The notes below the pieces were generated by a model. That model saw only the letters and a list, made by a program, of their open reading frames with translations. It made no database searches and was not told the origin of the DNA. A DNA stretch of 64,000 nucleotides from Raphanus sativus. Taxonomy: Eukaryota; Streptophyta; Magnoliopsida; Brassicales; Brassicaceae. The position numbers and the translations under genes are program-made. Each line of letters starts with the position of its first letter. The first letter of the stretch is position 1. The stretch is from the NCBI RefSeq assembly GCF_000801105.2, contig NC_079515.1, positions 21,413,407-21,477,406 of the forward strand. The letters are read 5' to 3'. Positions 28,794 through 42,420 of the stretch are shown in pieces.

Positions 28794-29408
28794 TCATAAT
28801 CATATACTAAAATGAGTGTGATTGAGATCACATGCATAGGTCTGACCGTCTAAGCATAAACACAAGCCTTTCAATATATATAAATGAAAATTCTCTAATA
28901 TATATCCAGAAATGTATGTAGTCATAAGAGTATATATACTTATCTACCTTCATTTGGGTGCGTTTGTTCTGGAACCAGAACTTGACCTGAAGAGGTTCCA
29001 AACCCAATTCACGGCTCAGTTGTTTCCTTTGCTTGTCATCCGGGTGAGGACACTCTTTGAAGAATCTATTTAACAACCAAAATAATAATATCATACTAAT
29101 TTGACAAAAAATGGAAAATATTGAAAAAGTAAGAAATGAATTATTAAGTGAATTATATGCATATACGCTTCCATCTCCTGGATCTGAAGTTGGGTGTGTC
29201 TATGATATCGTTTCTTCTTATTAGGATGATGAGGACCTTGATCGTTTCCTGATCCTCCTTCTTGATTCTCACTTCCCGATTTAGTATTCGCACTGTCGAA
29301 TTCATCGTCCCGAAGAAACCCTTCATTGTTATTGTTGTTTATTTCATGGTTGTAGTTGTTGCTATCTTCGTTGTTCATAGCTGCAAGCAACATATTTGGC
29401 TCGAACAT
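25411..29408 (-). CDS. HDG2: HD-ZIP class IV transcription factor HDG2
   Basis: Nine exons (29408-29167, 29065-28948, 28247-28059, 27818-27408, 27329-27228, 27138-26763, 26685-26414, 25931-25836, 25758-25411) join in frame to 2154 nt (717 residues). The acidic N-terminus contains [13 protein letters not shown] and [13 protein letters not shown]. The homeodomain (~63-120) runs from [20 protein letters not shown] to [14 protein letters not shown] leucine-zipper loop with the CPNCGG pair follows (~121-190), then a START domain (~240-465) and the HD-SAD region ending ASMSCETA. The start at 29408 matches Arabidopsis; an in-frame upstream ATG at 29438 is probably separated by a 5' UTR intron (acceptor TTTGCTTTCAG). 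The family binds L1 boxes and controls epidermal fate; HDG2 promotes stomatal and trichome traits. Intron 7 (25932-26413) holds a LINE relic. Confidence 0.95.
26050..26215 (+). mobile_element. LINE 3'-end relic (RNase H tail) in HDG2 intron 7
   Basis: On the plus strand, antisense to HDG2, the sequence reads [16 protein letters not shown], the end of the RNase H domain of plant LINE polyproteins. About 100 bp of 3' UTR-like sequence and a short A-rich end (AGAAAAAAAAT) follow. It lies in the intron between the DENSRNE and WDILSNGG exons. Confidence 0.7.
28757..28788. repeat. (AT)n microsatellite in HDG2 intron 2
   Basis: About 16 uninterrupted AT dinucleotides within the second coding intron. 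Confidence 0.9.
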
Positions 29409-31439
29409 CTTGTTTCTTATGCTGGAAACTGAAAGCAAACCCTAAAACAAAAAGAGAAGAAAGTTTTGTGAGCTGGCAAAAAATAGGTTTCCTTCTTAGG
29501 TACGAGTCGAGTCAAGTCGAGAAGAAGAGAAATTTCACCAAGATTGTGAAAACGTATGGCAATACTTTCTCCACGTTAACAACTATAATACTTTGGAGTT
29601 TTCTATCTTCCTCTTGAAGATGTTACAAAAGGGTATAGGCAAATTGAAAAACGAAGAAATTGCAGATGCTTGTAGGAAACAAAGGACCCACTGATTGAAA
29701 GCAAAAGAAAAAAGAGCCTTTCAGAAAAAAACAAAAAAAAAACATCACACTCATATATTATTATGCTATTAAATAACCAACCAAAATAATGAATTTCACA
29801 AAATATTCAAACCTCCGAATTTTTTTGCTTTATAGAAAAAGCTAAACAGCAGGTTAATTAAGAATAAAATTTTAAATGGACTAAGATTTGTATATAGTAG
29901 TGTAAATGAAAATCACTTGATAACTCAAATACTAATTTCGATGTATAATGATTTGTTATATTTGATTTAGAGTAAACCCCTTAAATTCTAATTTTAATAG
30001 AATAGTTGATATAGGAGTGAGGAAAGAGAAGAAGAAAAGAGAAATTTTGGACTCATTTGTTAGTAAATACTTTTTTTGGTAACACGTTAGTAATTATTAG
30101 CAGGTTTTGGCAATTGTTAAAAAAAAATATTTTCCAATCTTTTAGAACTAATTTTTTTTGCTTAATTTTTTTTTCTTAACTTGAAATGAAAAATATTATT
30201 ATGTCTGTGCACGGTGCTAGGGCCAACATAGGAGTTATTATACAACTTACAGCCTACGTGACATAAGGCCTAGGTGATTTATTAAATTTCTCCAGCTATT
30301 TTTAGTATCAACATCGTTTATATATGACGTTTTTTTACACATAAGTGATAAATATGTGTATGCATGTGATTTATATACACGTTTTATATATGATAACAAA
30401 CGTACTGTATAAAGAAGAATATACAAAGAGAAACGAACCTTTAACGTTAATTCTTCCTCTTTATTGTTGTCTGGAGAAATTCATATGCAGAAATTAACTG
30501 AAACTAAAAAAAGATATTAGAAAGTCAGATAATAAGATAAGAGATGAGTTGCAATAATATTGGGAGTATTTCATCTACAAACATAACAATTATTTAGTAA
30601 TCAATTAATGTTAAAGAATGAAAATTAAGACGGAAAATAAATGACTAACTGAACATTCAACACAGACGCTATAAAATCATCGTGAAAATGAGAGTCTTAT
30701 GAATAGGCTATTAAATTTACGAGGATTGATCTAAGGGAGAATTGAAAAAAAGAGACACTTTAAATTTTTCTTTGTCATTTTAGGATTTTTCATACTTTTA
30801 ACAATTTTGGACATGTTTTACCCTTCGTTTATGAGAAAAATAGTAAACTTAACTATAAAAATGTACAAAAATATGAAAACTATTGGAAACATAAGTATGA
30901 CAATTTATATGTTTATCTTTTTTTCAAAAAAAATTGGAATCATATTTTATTTTGTTTTCTAACCGCGGTTAGAATACACATTCTGGTAATCTACTTTATA
31001 TAGAAATCGAACTATAAGTTTTATACATCGCTATACCCATGGTATATAACGTTATATAGATTTCCTTGTCACATATATCTTAAATAGATTATGTAACATT
31101 ACAATCTAGCAATATGTCTTTACTCTACCTAAGGATATATAACGACATATAACCACAAATCTATGATGTAACTCGCGTACTTTTTGTGAAATTAAGCTTA
31201 TGTACCTTTTACCTTATGTGATGCATTATGAATAATATGATTTCTACGTATACTACTGTGCTCTGAGTTAGGTAATTTACGTTTTCTAGACAAATCCGAA
31301 AAATATGGAAATTTCCATATTCAGTTATAGATGTTTCTTAAATCTATTTTAAATATCTCAGAGAATATTTTCTCCCACATTTTTCTCCTCTTCCCGAACT
31401 CTTCATTCTTTCTGTTTCTCTCTTTTTCATCGACTTTAG
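29409..31439. other. HDG2 5' leader, promoter and AT-rich spacer
   Basis: The HDG2 5' UTR with a probable intron lies next to the ATG. The remainder is AT-rich and I see no gene in it. Confidence 0.5.
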
Positions 31440-31970
31440 TGAAGCTAGGAAATTATTTACTCGTGACTGATGTAAATCATATGCATGCACTGAATCATAC
31501 ATGTCTGTAAATAGCTTATTATTACCAAATAGAGCTGCAAAGTAGTAAGAGGCGTTTTGAGAGTAAAACGACCAAATCACAAATCTGTTGAGCACAGCCA
31601 ACAGAGTCAAACAAAGGAGTTTTTCTCAGTAAAAATCTGAAATATTTAGCCTCCAGCAAGGCTTTATTATGCCTTCTTAAAGGATACAAGAGTGAGCTCT
31701 ATGTTTTACTACGTACAAATGTATGTCAGTTTTTTTTTCTTTGCTCATCGCTACTATATTTACCCACATGACTTCACATATAGATATCTATTACTCGTAT
31801 GCACTTAATTATAAGTTTATAAGTCGTTTATTCATAGATTCATGTCACCAAGTACATCTGCAACAGAGTAGATCCATAGAGTTCTTACTACTTAGAATGG
31901 TCAGTATGTGAAAGAGTGATAAACTTTAAATCTGTGGAACACAGCCATGGAGTCCAGCAAAGTAAGAAAA
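31440..31970. repeat. Two degenerate copies of a ~200 bp segment
   Basis: The end of 31440-31630 (CAAATCTGTTGAGCACAGCC, then AACAGAGTC) resembles the end of 31745-31970 (AAATCTGTGGAACACAGCCA, then TGGAGTCC). Upstream parts share ACTCGT.TGC/CTTA-type blocks. It looks like an old tandem duplication next to the small locus at 31999. Confidence 0.4.
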
Positions 31971-31998
31971 AAAACTCAGCCAAAATCACATGTTGCCT

Positions 31999-32568
31999 CT
32001 AAATTTGCTGGGACCAATTCTGGATGCTTTCGAGTTTAGGCACTGTGCTTTCTTTCTTAGCCTCAGAATCCACCTTGATTGCCACACTGCACACCTGACC
32101 GGAACTTTCCACCCACAGTACAGGCTTTAGCTCGTTCAATGGATACCCATAGCTCGTCAAGCCTCTAGAGGAGGTAAAGAAACACCCTGCATTATACAAG
32201 TATACACCGTATGTGCACTTAGGTCCAAGAAGAATTACTTATGTATGTCTATTAAAAACCAGAAACTAGTTTCATGTGTTACCTTCAGGGAATGGCGCAA
32301 AATATTTACCACAACCTTTTTTCATGGTTTCAACATCATCAGAAAGAACGATATGGCATTCAGCATCAGTTCCCCCACAAGAGAGGAACGCTACCATCTG
32401 TGTCATGTGACATGGGTTACTTAAAGAATGGATGTTTTCTATATATCCTTGGAAGATGCAGAAGATATATGTTGAGAACGTTTTTGTCAAAAATCAAGAG
32501 TAGAGAAAGTGACTTTACCATCATTGACGAAGAGGAAGAAGCTAGGAGAGATAGAATAGTGATTTAGC
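31999..32568 (-). pseudogene. Small Cys-containing locus, unrecognised, probably broken at its start
   Basis: On the minus strand an exon ~32397-32283 reads VAFLSCGGTDAECHIVLSDD, then GCGKYFAPFPEG. A GT-AG intron (donor after GAAG at 32283, acceptor ATAATGCAG) leads to an exon GCFFTSSRGLTSYGYPLNEL ... WSQQI ending at 31999. Upstream, a probable first exon has TILSLLASSSSSMM, which looks like a signal peptide. The ATG that should begin it (MAKS at ~32571) is out of frame by one base. Five cysteines in ~105 residues and a hydrophobic leader suggest a small secreted protein. I recognise no family. It could be a gene relic. Confidence 0.35.
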
Positions 32569-32599
32569 CATGGTAGAAGGTGTTCCAAAAAAAGCCATG

Positions 32600-35247
32600 G
32601 TAAAAGAGGGAAGGAGTTAGGCGACGAAGAAGAAAATTGAGGGATTAGGGTATCTTTTTGTTAATGAGGGATTATAGTTAATCACGGGAATTAGTATTTC
32701 TTTTTTTAGTGTTAAGAAGATTAATATTTATTTTTAGTTAATCAATAATTCAGTTTTTATAGGGGTAGTTTAGTATTAACATTATTATAAATCCTAATTT
32801 CCTAAAATCCAGTGGTTAAGTTCTAATGAGACAATCTCAATTTGGATGTGTCCTTTTTATCCAATTTTCTCTTGATCTAATCCGTTCGACAAATATTTTT
32901 TTGAGAAAAGATTATACTCAAATATTATGATAAACTAAATATCACCGATAAATGATGGGGTGATCGAAACATACACTGCGTGGAAGAGGCGAAGAAACCC
33001 TAGAGGGAGAGTGGAGGGAATCGATATCGGTGTCTGGTCTGAGATTTGTTTGTCGGAAAACCAGTTTTGTGAAGCGGTTTGTTGGCAAAGAGTTTGAAAG
33101 GTAGGTACAAATCTTAGAGAGAGAGAGAGATAGAGAGAGGAAAATGAGAGAGAAGTAATGGCAGAGGGTGTGAGAGGGTGCGATGAAATTAAATGGTGAG
33201 AGAGGGATACTTAATTATCCTACACGCTTTTAGAGAGAGAGCGCAATCTAGCGGAGATAGATAATGTAACAATCGAAATGTCTTACTATTTAATTAATAA
33301 ATAGAAGGACTTTTAAATTCTAGATATATATACGTGATAATTACATAATTATTTATCAGACGTAAATTAAAATACTTATATACTTAAAAGTTCTTTTGGG
33401 AACACTAGTTACACTTATACTTGCGTGCAGTTATGCTCTTTAAATACAGATTTTTTTTTTAAATGACAAAGACTAATTTATAGTTTTAACTCATGCATTC
33501 ATATGTAGTTATACGTTCTTTATCACTCGAAGATATATGAAGATACTGCGTATTTACTTCATTATTCCGTAAGCTATTACACTCTTTTTTATTGTCAACG
33601 AGTTAATATAAAATCACCAAGACTAAAAGAGTAAAAGTTAATCTCTGATTTGTATCACGCGTATGTAGATGGAGCTGTACGTGTACGTATATGATGATAG
33701 GGTGGCGAGTAGTTTCTTAGCATTGAATGTTAACACAGAGGCTGCATGGCTTAGCCCATTTACTGCTCTCATGCCTCTCTTGCACTTAACCTCCTCTTCC
33801 TTCGTACTCTCCTACTAACAAAAACTAATAATTCAATGCCTAACATTTGAGTTTTTTTTTCCTGTTACTTTTATAAATGTTAAATTAAAAAGAACTCCTA
33901 CATATACATATACAAAAACTGTTATAAGGTCAGCGCAGAAAAAGGATCCGTAATAGATGTTGGAAGCGATCATGACAAATATAATAAATCGTCTGAATTT
34001 TGAACTGAAGCTATCGATGTTTTCTGATCGTGTGAACATGTTTACAGTTTTGGTGCTATGCTATATTAATTTTTCACTGTGAAGTGGTAGTGTAATGGTA
34101 ATCTTTGGAAATTCAGCGTGTATCCATGTTGATTCTAAGTTTTGATTGTCGATGCAAACTAAACTATTGTCACTTGGCCGGTTTAAACTTGAGTTTCGGC
34201 CTATGTAGATAACATTGTGTATCGTAACAGACAATTAGCTGGTACACCTTCTAACATTAATTGAAAATATTCCAAACTCGGATAGATAGAGTAGTACATT
34301 TTCAAGTAAGTTTACTTTCTAGTACTAATTGTGTTTCTCCAAACAGATCTAAGAGACATCAGAAAAAAACATACATGTCTTTGAAAAAAAGAAATATGAT
34401 CTAAGATTTATCCAACCGATTATATTAAGAAAACCATAATGGTGTATACCTCTTTTTTTCTAATAGCATCATTCTGTTCTGGTCAAACAAATTGGTAGAA
34501 TATTTTTGGAATTCGTGGTTAATTTTGTTTCCGAAATCTAAAATAAAATTGTTGGTAAAAAAGTATGAGTTTCCGCCTTCCAAAAAAAAAAAAAGAGTTA
34601 CCAAAATAAAATTGTTGTTTTTTTTCTTTTTTTTTTGGAATTCACGGTTATATTTTGTTTCCGAAATCTATATAATAAAATTGTTTGAAAAAAAATTGTT
34701 GTTAAAATTTTGTTTCCGCCTTCCTAGATGGGCCGTAAGACTGAAATAAAATTTAAGGCCCGTCATCATAGAAAAGTATCCATAATCACAACTAGAAAGT
34801 TCCGGAAATAGTTTGTTACTTGTCCCACAAGAGAGTGCAGTACATTAAGCCATATGAGATCCAATTACTAGATTTAGCAACTTGGATGATTTTCTAAGCT
34901 AATGTCAGAACGTGGATTCCACATACGATAAGTATTTTTCAACTTTAAGAGCAAAAAACTAATAAAATAATTCCCCCTAACTACATGTTGTCCAAAGTCA
35001 ATAGCTTTTCAAAGAGCAAAAGAGGATTTGAATCTTTCTTAGTCGTTGCATGATTTTGAGTTGTTTCGCTTCTGTGAAAATTTTATACTCAACCACTTAA
35101 CAAAATAGAAAAGATAGTGGAGTCCTGCAATGTCCTCCTCCTTCTCTGTTTTCAAACCTAAATTAAGAAAAGAGGAATACTGCAAATGGGTTTATCTAAA
35201 TCCCACTTGACACTTCTCCATGGACGTTTTCAAGGTCTCTGGATGAT
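32600..35247. other. Spacer between the small locus and PRX1
   Basis: Mostly AT-rich. A GA-rich leader-like stretch at 32990-33150 is followed by a GT donor-like site (GAAAGGTAGGTAC) but no ORF. A ~130 bp tandem duplication lies at 34500-34725. The last few hundred bp are the PRX1 promoter. Confidence 0.5.
34500..34725. repeat. Two-copy ~130 bp tandem duplication
   Basis: TTTTGTTTCCGAAATCTA and flanking TGGAATTC(G/A)(T/C)GGTTA recur ~130 bp apart, as does GTTTCCGCCTTCC. Confidence 0.7.
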
Positions 35248-35256
35248 CTATAAAAG
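35248..35256 (+). promoter_or_regulatory. TATA box of PRX1
   Basis: CTATAAAAG lies 106 bp upstream of the ATG at 35362. A (GA)n run at 35340-35359 ends 2 bp before the ATG. Confidence 0.7.
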
Positions 35257-35361
35257 GCCTAAGAGTCTCTCCTTCATCTTCATCTCCAAGCTCCCTCTTA
35301 CCTTTCTTGTTCGGTAATACTCAACAAAACAAACGAGCAAGAGAGAGAGAGAGAGAGAGTA

Positions 35362-36720
<1,359 letters not shown>

Positions 36721-36974
36721 GTTTCATCAAGTTAATATAAGAGCTCACTCTTTGGATGGTTGATTCAGCAATTTCCCAGTAACTCTTTTTGTATGTTTTT
36801 TCGTTCCTTCAAGTCTGTTTTCAGACAAGAGTATTTCATTTTTCCTTTGTATGATGTTTTGGAATCTCATGTTTAGTTGATTATTCATCACGTTTTATAA
36901 GTTACATAATCATTTCGCTACAAACAACCAGAAACCTTTCCTTCAATATATTACAATGTTCTTTAACAAAAAAA
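36721..36974. other. PRX1 3' flank
   Basis: 3' UTR and downstream DNA. Its last part (TTACAATGTTCTTTAACA at ~36950-36968) recurs at ~41253-41271, upstream of PRX2. Confidence 0.5.
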
Positions 36975-38499
36975 CTAGATTTTGACCCGCTCGACCGAGC
37001 GGATGTTAATTTTCATTTCTATCTTTGTTTATACTAAATATTATACATGATTTATAATATGGGTATTAATATAATATTTTGAGAAATAACAATGTGTTTA
37101 ATTACATCGAATAACCTTTTTGCGTTCTACAGTAAATTATATGATTGATATTTATTAGACTCATATAAACTAATCCAAAAATTTTACAGTTTGATTTATG
37201 TATAAATATCTAAAAAGTAATTTTCTGAATTAAAACTAAGATAATAAATAAATATGAATTAGTATGGTATTACAAATTGATACATTAGTTATAAAATTTG
37301 TAAGAAAATAAAAATATTGTAGACAATTTATTCCGTAGAATATTCGGTTTGAATTTTATAAAAATATTTCGTAGAATATATTGTGAAAATATTTTATAAA
37401 TCACGTTAGGAAAGATCATAACAACTTTGACTGATAATATATGTCAACTTAATTAATTTATGAGTACAATGTTTAATTTTAATTGCTTCTTGGTTAACTT
37501 TCTAAATATTATTGTTATACTAAAAATTATAAAAATACTTAATATATGGATTTAAACTTGGTTACCAAGTTTTTCAAAAAATATCTATTTTTTGAAAATT
37601 TTAATTAGCTAAAATAGTTAGGAATTTGATCTAAACTTGTAATAAGTATTTATTCGTATAAGTGATAATACATATTTTAAAAATTAACCTGATTAAATAA
37701 ATGTTTAATTGAGTAATTTTATTTTGTCTTATAAACCATTAATTGTATCATCCATATTTTTAAAAATATTACTCTTATATCCGCACAAATGTATTTTCTA
37801 TGGATCAAAAATTTTATGATAATGTATAATAAAATTGTTGTATATATTATTTAAAATATATGGTGCTATATGAAAATATATGTAACATAATATATGTAAC
37901 ATAATATGTTTATATATTATATAAAGGATTTCTTTATGTGACTTCTATTTTTAGTTATTACTGATAAATAATAAAAATATAATTACATAAAATTTAAAAC
38001 AATATTGTTCATTAACTACTTAAAGCTAAGTTTATTAATTATTTTCAAAGAATGATTTTCAATCCTAAACTTGTGATTTTATGGTAAAAGAAGTTTGAAT
38101 TGAAATTGTCCAACTGTTATGAAGAATATGTTTCTTTGTTTATTTTTTCTATGAATCGAATTACACATAAATTTTATATAATTTAATGTTGGTGCATGTT
38201 AAATAAACTAAAAAGGTGATTCATGTTATAACCTACGTTTGCGCTCTTCATATGGTAAGTGAATTAATTTCGTGCGTAAGTTATATCATACTCATGTCAA
38301 TTATTAATGCAATCTTTGGTAGTTTGTAAGTTTCCAAAAAATAAATCTTTAGTAGTTTGTTTAGGAAATTATTTAATATCAGAAAAAGACAAGCAATACT
38401 TAAAAATAGGTTTATTAAATATTCAGTGGCATTGAATTGTAATTATTGTGCAATTTTTAGAGTTATTCTATATATGTACTTCTGTTTTAATAAAGTAGA
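36975..38499 (-). mobile_element. Non-autonomous Helitron between PRX1 and PRX2
   Basis: On the minus strand the element starts TCTACTTTATTAAAACAGAA at 38499 (flanked by A). It ends CCGCTCGGTCGAGCGG, then GTCAAAATCTAG, followed by T at 36974. This is the canonical A-TC...hairpin...CTAG-T Helitron structure. It is ~1.5 kb, very AT-rich and non-coding. The paralogous sequence at 41253-41290 lacks it, which confirms the insertion boundaries. Confidence 0.85.
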
Positions 38500-38870
38500 T
38501 ACATGACAACGTTCCTGCTGTCTTCTCATTGAATTATCATATCAAATCTTTTTCCTTATATATTTTTTATAACAAATATCAAACATTTTAAGCCAAATAT
38601 TACTTCTTCCCTACATAAGGTTTGTTCTAAACAGGCGTCATGACTCATGAGAAAAACCATTTTCCCTCTTAGTAAAGCCAGGGAACTTTCCTTATTAGTT
38701 TCCCAGGGTTCCAAATCTTTCTTGTGTGAAGGCTGTGTGAAATGTCACTTGAGTTACGTCATTTTTCGGATGTAAATAAAAGGTTGAGACCATGGTGTAA
38801 GACTGTTTAAGCTACGTGATTTGGTTCTGTTTTGATTCAAATTCAATCTCTAATGAAAATGTATTTCTAG
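38500..38870 (+). repeat. PRX-flank duplicated segment, copy A
   Basis: Blocks CATGACAACGTTCCTGCTGT, GCGTCATGA, AAATCTTTCTTGTG, then GAAGGCTGTG and TTGGTTCTGTTTTGATTCAA recur in the same order at 41278-42200. Together with ~36940-36974 it forms one copy of a segment split here by the Helitron. Confidence 0.8.
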
Positions 38871-39149
38871 TATAGCTTTTTGGATATCTGTTTAATATCA
38901 AACTCAAAAGAGAATTAAAACAATGATTGTTACTTATTATTGATAACACCTGTGAAAGAAAGAAATACATGACTTACATAAAAATAATATATCCGAAAAT
39001 TCAAAGATAAAGAACATTCCTGGAGAAAGGACTCAGAGACCATTATTTTAACACAAAGAACTTTGATGAAAAAATAATAATACAACAGAATAATAAAGAA
39101 GAAAGCTTTTAAGGGTTTCAATCATATGAGAAAAACAGAAACTTCCAAA

Positions 39150-40492
39150 TTACTTAACAAGATCGCATCTGCTCCTGACCTCACCCTGATCCCCGGTAAG
39201 AATCCCGATGAAACCGAGCTTAACCATTGACTCTGCAAAATCCCTGTTGAAGGAAGCCCCACCGGTCCACACCTGCGTCTTAATGTATAACTTGGTCTCC
39301 CAGTCATTGAGAAGTGCTGAATCAGATATGAACAAACCCTTCCTCTGATCCACAGCGTCGAAGTAGTGAGAGTCGAACTTATCGACACTGCCTGGGTCCA
39401 TATCCACTATGGTCTTGACATCTTTTGGCTGACACCGACTCTTCAATTCTTTAACGTAGTTAGGGTTCATCGCTGGGTCAAAATCGCCTCTGCCCGTGAA
39501 GTTGTGGATACGACTGCTGATGAGACCGCAAGAAGATACACCAATGGTATGAGCCCCTGTTCAAGAAATTATTTTATACTCAGCTGACAATATCATCCTT
39601 AACAAGCCCAAAGATGTATATTGAGTACTTTGTATAGAAGTATACCTGAGAGGACGACTAGGTCTTTAGTGTTAAGACCCTTGTCGGTGAAGTTCTTCTT
39701 CAGTGTATTTACGTCGGCAAAAGGAGATGGTAAGTTAGCCTCAGAAATTCTCGAGATGCGTCCGTCCCTCCGCCCTAATGGAACAGGCCACCATGGTCCT
39801 CTTATCTAGGAAACCAATCAATGAGCAAAATAAGTTAGTACGTACAACAATGTTCATGGTTTTGAGACGAGAGAATGCAAAATGCATGTTACCACTAAAA
39901 CGGAATCTCTAGCGACCAAGGCAAGAACATCAGCGCAAGAAACAACACCAGGACACTCTAGCTCGAGCGCTGACTTGACAGCATCGACCACTTCGTAGCC
40001 TTTCAATGTCAAGTTGGGGGGAGCATCTCTTTCCGCATCATTGTTTGGTGATTTAAGAAGAATGGAACCATCACATCCCTTAATTTGATTAATACACACA
40101 AAAAGAAAAAAAAGTGTTAGTGTGGTCTTATTCATTAAAAAAAACACTAGCTAGGATATAAAAGATGTGAGTCTGTCCAGTCATGATTCCTCACATATTA
40201 CTAAAACATGTCATTAACTTACTCTGACAAAACAATCATGAAAATGCATCCTCAGAAGCGCAGCAGCAAGAGTTGGCTTGGGAGAGACATATTGAATTGT
40301 AACACGACGGACAATGTCTTCCATTTGCGGACACTTATAGCGGTAGTAGTCGAGGTCAAGATTACCCATCGTACCTGGGTTACTTTGTGGGTTACTTTGT
40401 GAGTTCCTAAATGGGTTATCATATGGTCTTGCAACGGAAACTCCAACAACGCCAAGAAGAACCATAAGGGAAAGTAAGTTCTTGAGCGCCAT
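39150..40492 (-). CDS. PRX2: Class III peroxidase, PRX1/PRX2-like, with N-terminal insertion
   Basis: Four exons (40492-40223, 40078-39893, 39805-39646, 39556-39150) join in frame to 1023 nt (340 residues), ~19 longer than its neighbour. After the signal peptide ([20 protein letters not shown]) the mature N-terminus carries an extra Asn/Ser/Pro-rich stretch ([20 protein letters not shown]) before [11 protein letters not shown]. It is encoded by a 12-bp tandem repeat at ~40371-40406. Distal residues RMHFHDCF (Arg81, His85) and proximal His208 in the SGAHTIG motif are present. It is expected to be an apoplastic haem peroxidase. The gene is convergent with PRX1; PRX1 versus PRX2 naming is arbitrary, since the two Arabidopsis proteins are nearly identical. 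Confidence 0.92.
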
Positions 40493-40560
40493 TGTTGTCT
40501 CTCTTCTTTGTTGAGTATTCAGCCAAGTTTAGGGATGAAGAAAAATGAGAAACTCGCAGG

Positions 40561-40570
40561 CATTTTATAG
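40561..40570 (-). promoter_or_regulatory. TATA box of PRX2
   Basis: The minus strand reads CTATAAAATG, about 70 bp upstream of the ATG at 40492. Confidence 0.6.
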
Positions 40571-41234
40571 TTCATTGGAGGGAGTTTTGAATAATATTGT
40601 CATCTAAGATAATACCTATGTTTCTTGCTGGAATTTGAAGAACATTGCAGGCCTCCACGATTTTTATCATTCTTGTTTGATGCTTAAATATTAAAATCTC
40701 AGAGATAAAATAAACTCAAAATATTGACTCTTTTTAGTGAAGCTCTGTTTTTTCATTAATAAAATAGTATTCTGAAATCAATACTATGTTCAAACCTCAA
40801 GATAATTATTTTACTACTAAATGCAATCTGTAAAATTTGAAAATAATATTATCTTGCTTGTCATTTGTGTTACACACGTTCTCGCATTCGTCGCCTGCAT
40901 CATCTTTTCTTCTTCTCTTCCATCATCTTCTCAAACTCCATCGTCTGCCTCCAGTCTTCAATTACCCATCAACGTTTAATTTTCAACAATCTATTCCTGA
41001 AGGAAAAATATCTAAAATTTCCATTCTCGTGTCAAAAATAAAATACATAAAAAACAAAATCAATTCAAGGAAAGATGATCTTATAGTCTTACCAATGTTC
41101 ATCATGTATTTTTCAACATTAAAAAGTTTTGATCCCCCATAATCCTGTTAAAACAAACATGATATGATTGTTGTCACAATGAAACAAACCATGATATGAT
41201 TGTTGTCACAATGAAACAAACTAAAAAATGTAAA

Positions 41235-42200
41235 AACTTTCCTTTAACATATCTTACAATGTTCTTTAACATATACACATGACAATGTTCCTACTTTCTT
41301 TTCATTTATTCTATTAATCTGTTCTATTAAAACTGAAATACAAAATAATACTTATCTATTTTAAGTGTTATTTTTATTTTTACTTATTTTTTAATTAATT
41401 ATAACCAATTATTTTATTGTCTTTTTATTTAATTTGACATCATTTATTACAAAGTATAAAACATAATTTTTACATATTTTTCTATTATATTTTTATTTTT
41501 CACTCTTAACTATTTCATTAATTGTAAATACTATAATAATTCGACATCATATATTTTACGCGTTAATCATAATAATTTCACAAGTTTGAATAAAATTGCG
41601 TCATTCGTGACAAAAATTGAAACTCTATTTGATTATTATAATTTTCCAGATGGATTTTGAGTTGCATCCTTTCAGATCCGGGTTGGTTCGTAAAAACTTA
41701 AAAATATCTAAATAACCTATATGTTTTTTTTGTCAAACAAATAACCTATGTGTTTAAAATACCATTAAACAATTTATATAAAAAAGTAAAAATTAAAACC
41801 TTTCGCAGTTGCGGATCTAGCTATAGTTGATATTATTAACATATCATATATTTTATTGGGGAAAAAAATCAAATGGCAAATCTTATAAGGCATGTTTGAC
41901 ATTTTCCTACCATTATATTGGTTCTAAACCAGCGTCATGAGATGACAAAAGCCATTTTGCCCTCTTGGTAAAGTCAAGACATCCGGTACAAATACAATTC
42001 CATATTGTGACTTCCTAGTTCCTATTGCTTTCAAATCTTTCTCGTGCGAAGGCTGTGTAAAATGTCACTTCAGTAACGTACGTATTTAATCCTTTCAGAT
42101 GTGAATAACAGGTTAAAACCAAATTTATGTGGCTTTGGTTAAGATATGTGGGTTTGGCTCTGTTTTGATTCAATTTCAGTTTCAATTAACATATTATAAG
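41235..42200 (+). repeat. PRX-flank duplicated segment, copy B
   Basis: This matches copy A (36940-36974 plus 38500-38870) in order and orientation: TTACAATGTTCTTTAACA, CATGACAATGTTCCTACTTT, GCGTCATGA, AAATCTTTCTCGTGCGAAGG and TGGCTCTGTTTTGATTCAAT. It is interrupted at 41318-41820 by a separate Helitron-like insertion absent from copy A. Confidence 0.8.
41318..41820 (+). mobile_element. Helitron-like insertion in copy B
   Basis: The element starts TCTGTTCTATTAAAACTGAA after an A and ends CGCAGTTGCG-GAT-CTAG at 41820, a short hairpin then CTAG. The base after CTAG is C rather than T, so the 3' boundary is less canonical. Alignment with copy A places an insertion here independently. Confidence 0.6.
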
Positions 42201-42420
42201 TATCCTTTTTTGTTGTCAGGTTATTAATATGAAACCGAAAGAGATATAAACATCTAATCTATTAATTTAAAGTTCTAATTTTAATTTATTGTTTACAAGT
42301 AGGAACATTAAATTAATTACTAAATATGATATATTTGATTATTTACATTAACAATCCATAAATATATTAATAATAAATCAATTTATTTATAAATTTAAAT
42401 TTTATTTTAGTTATAAGAAA

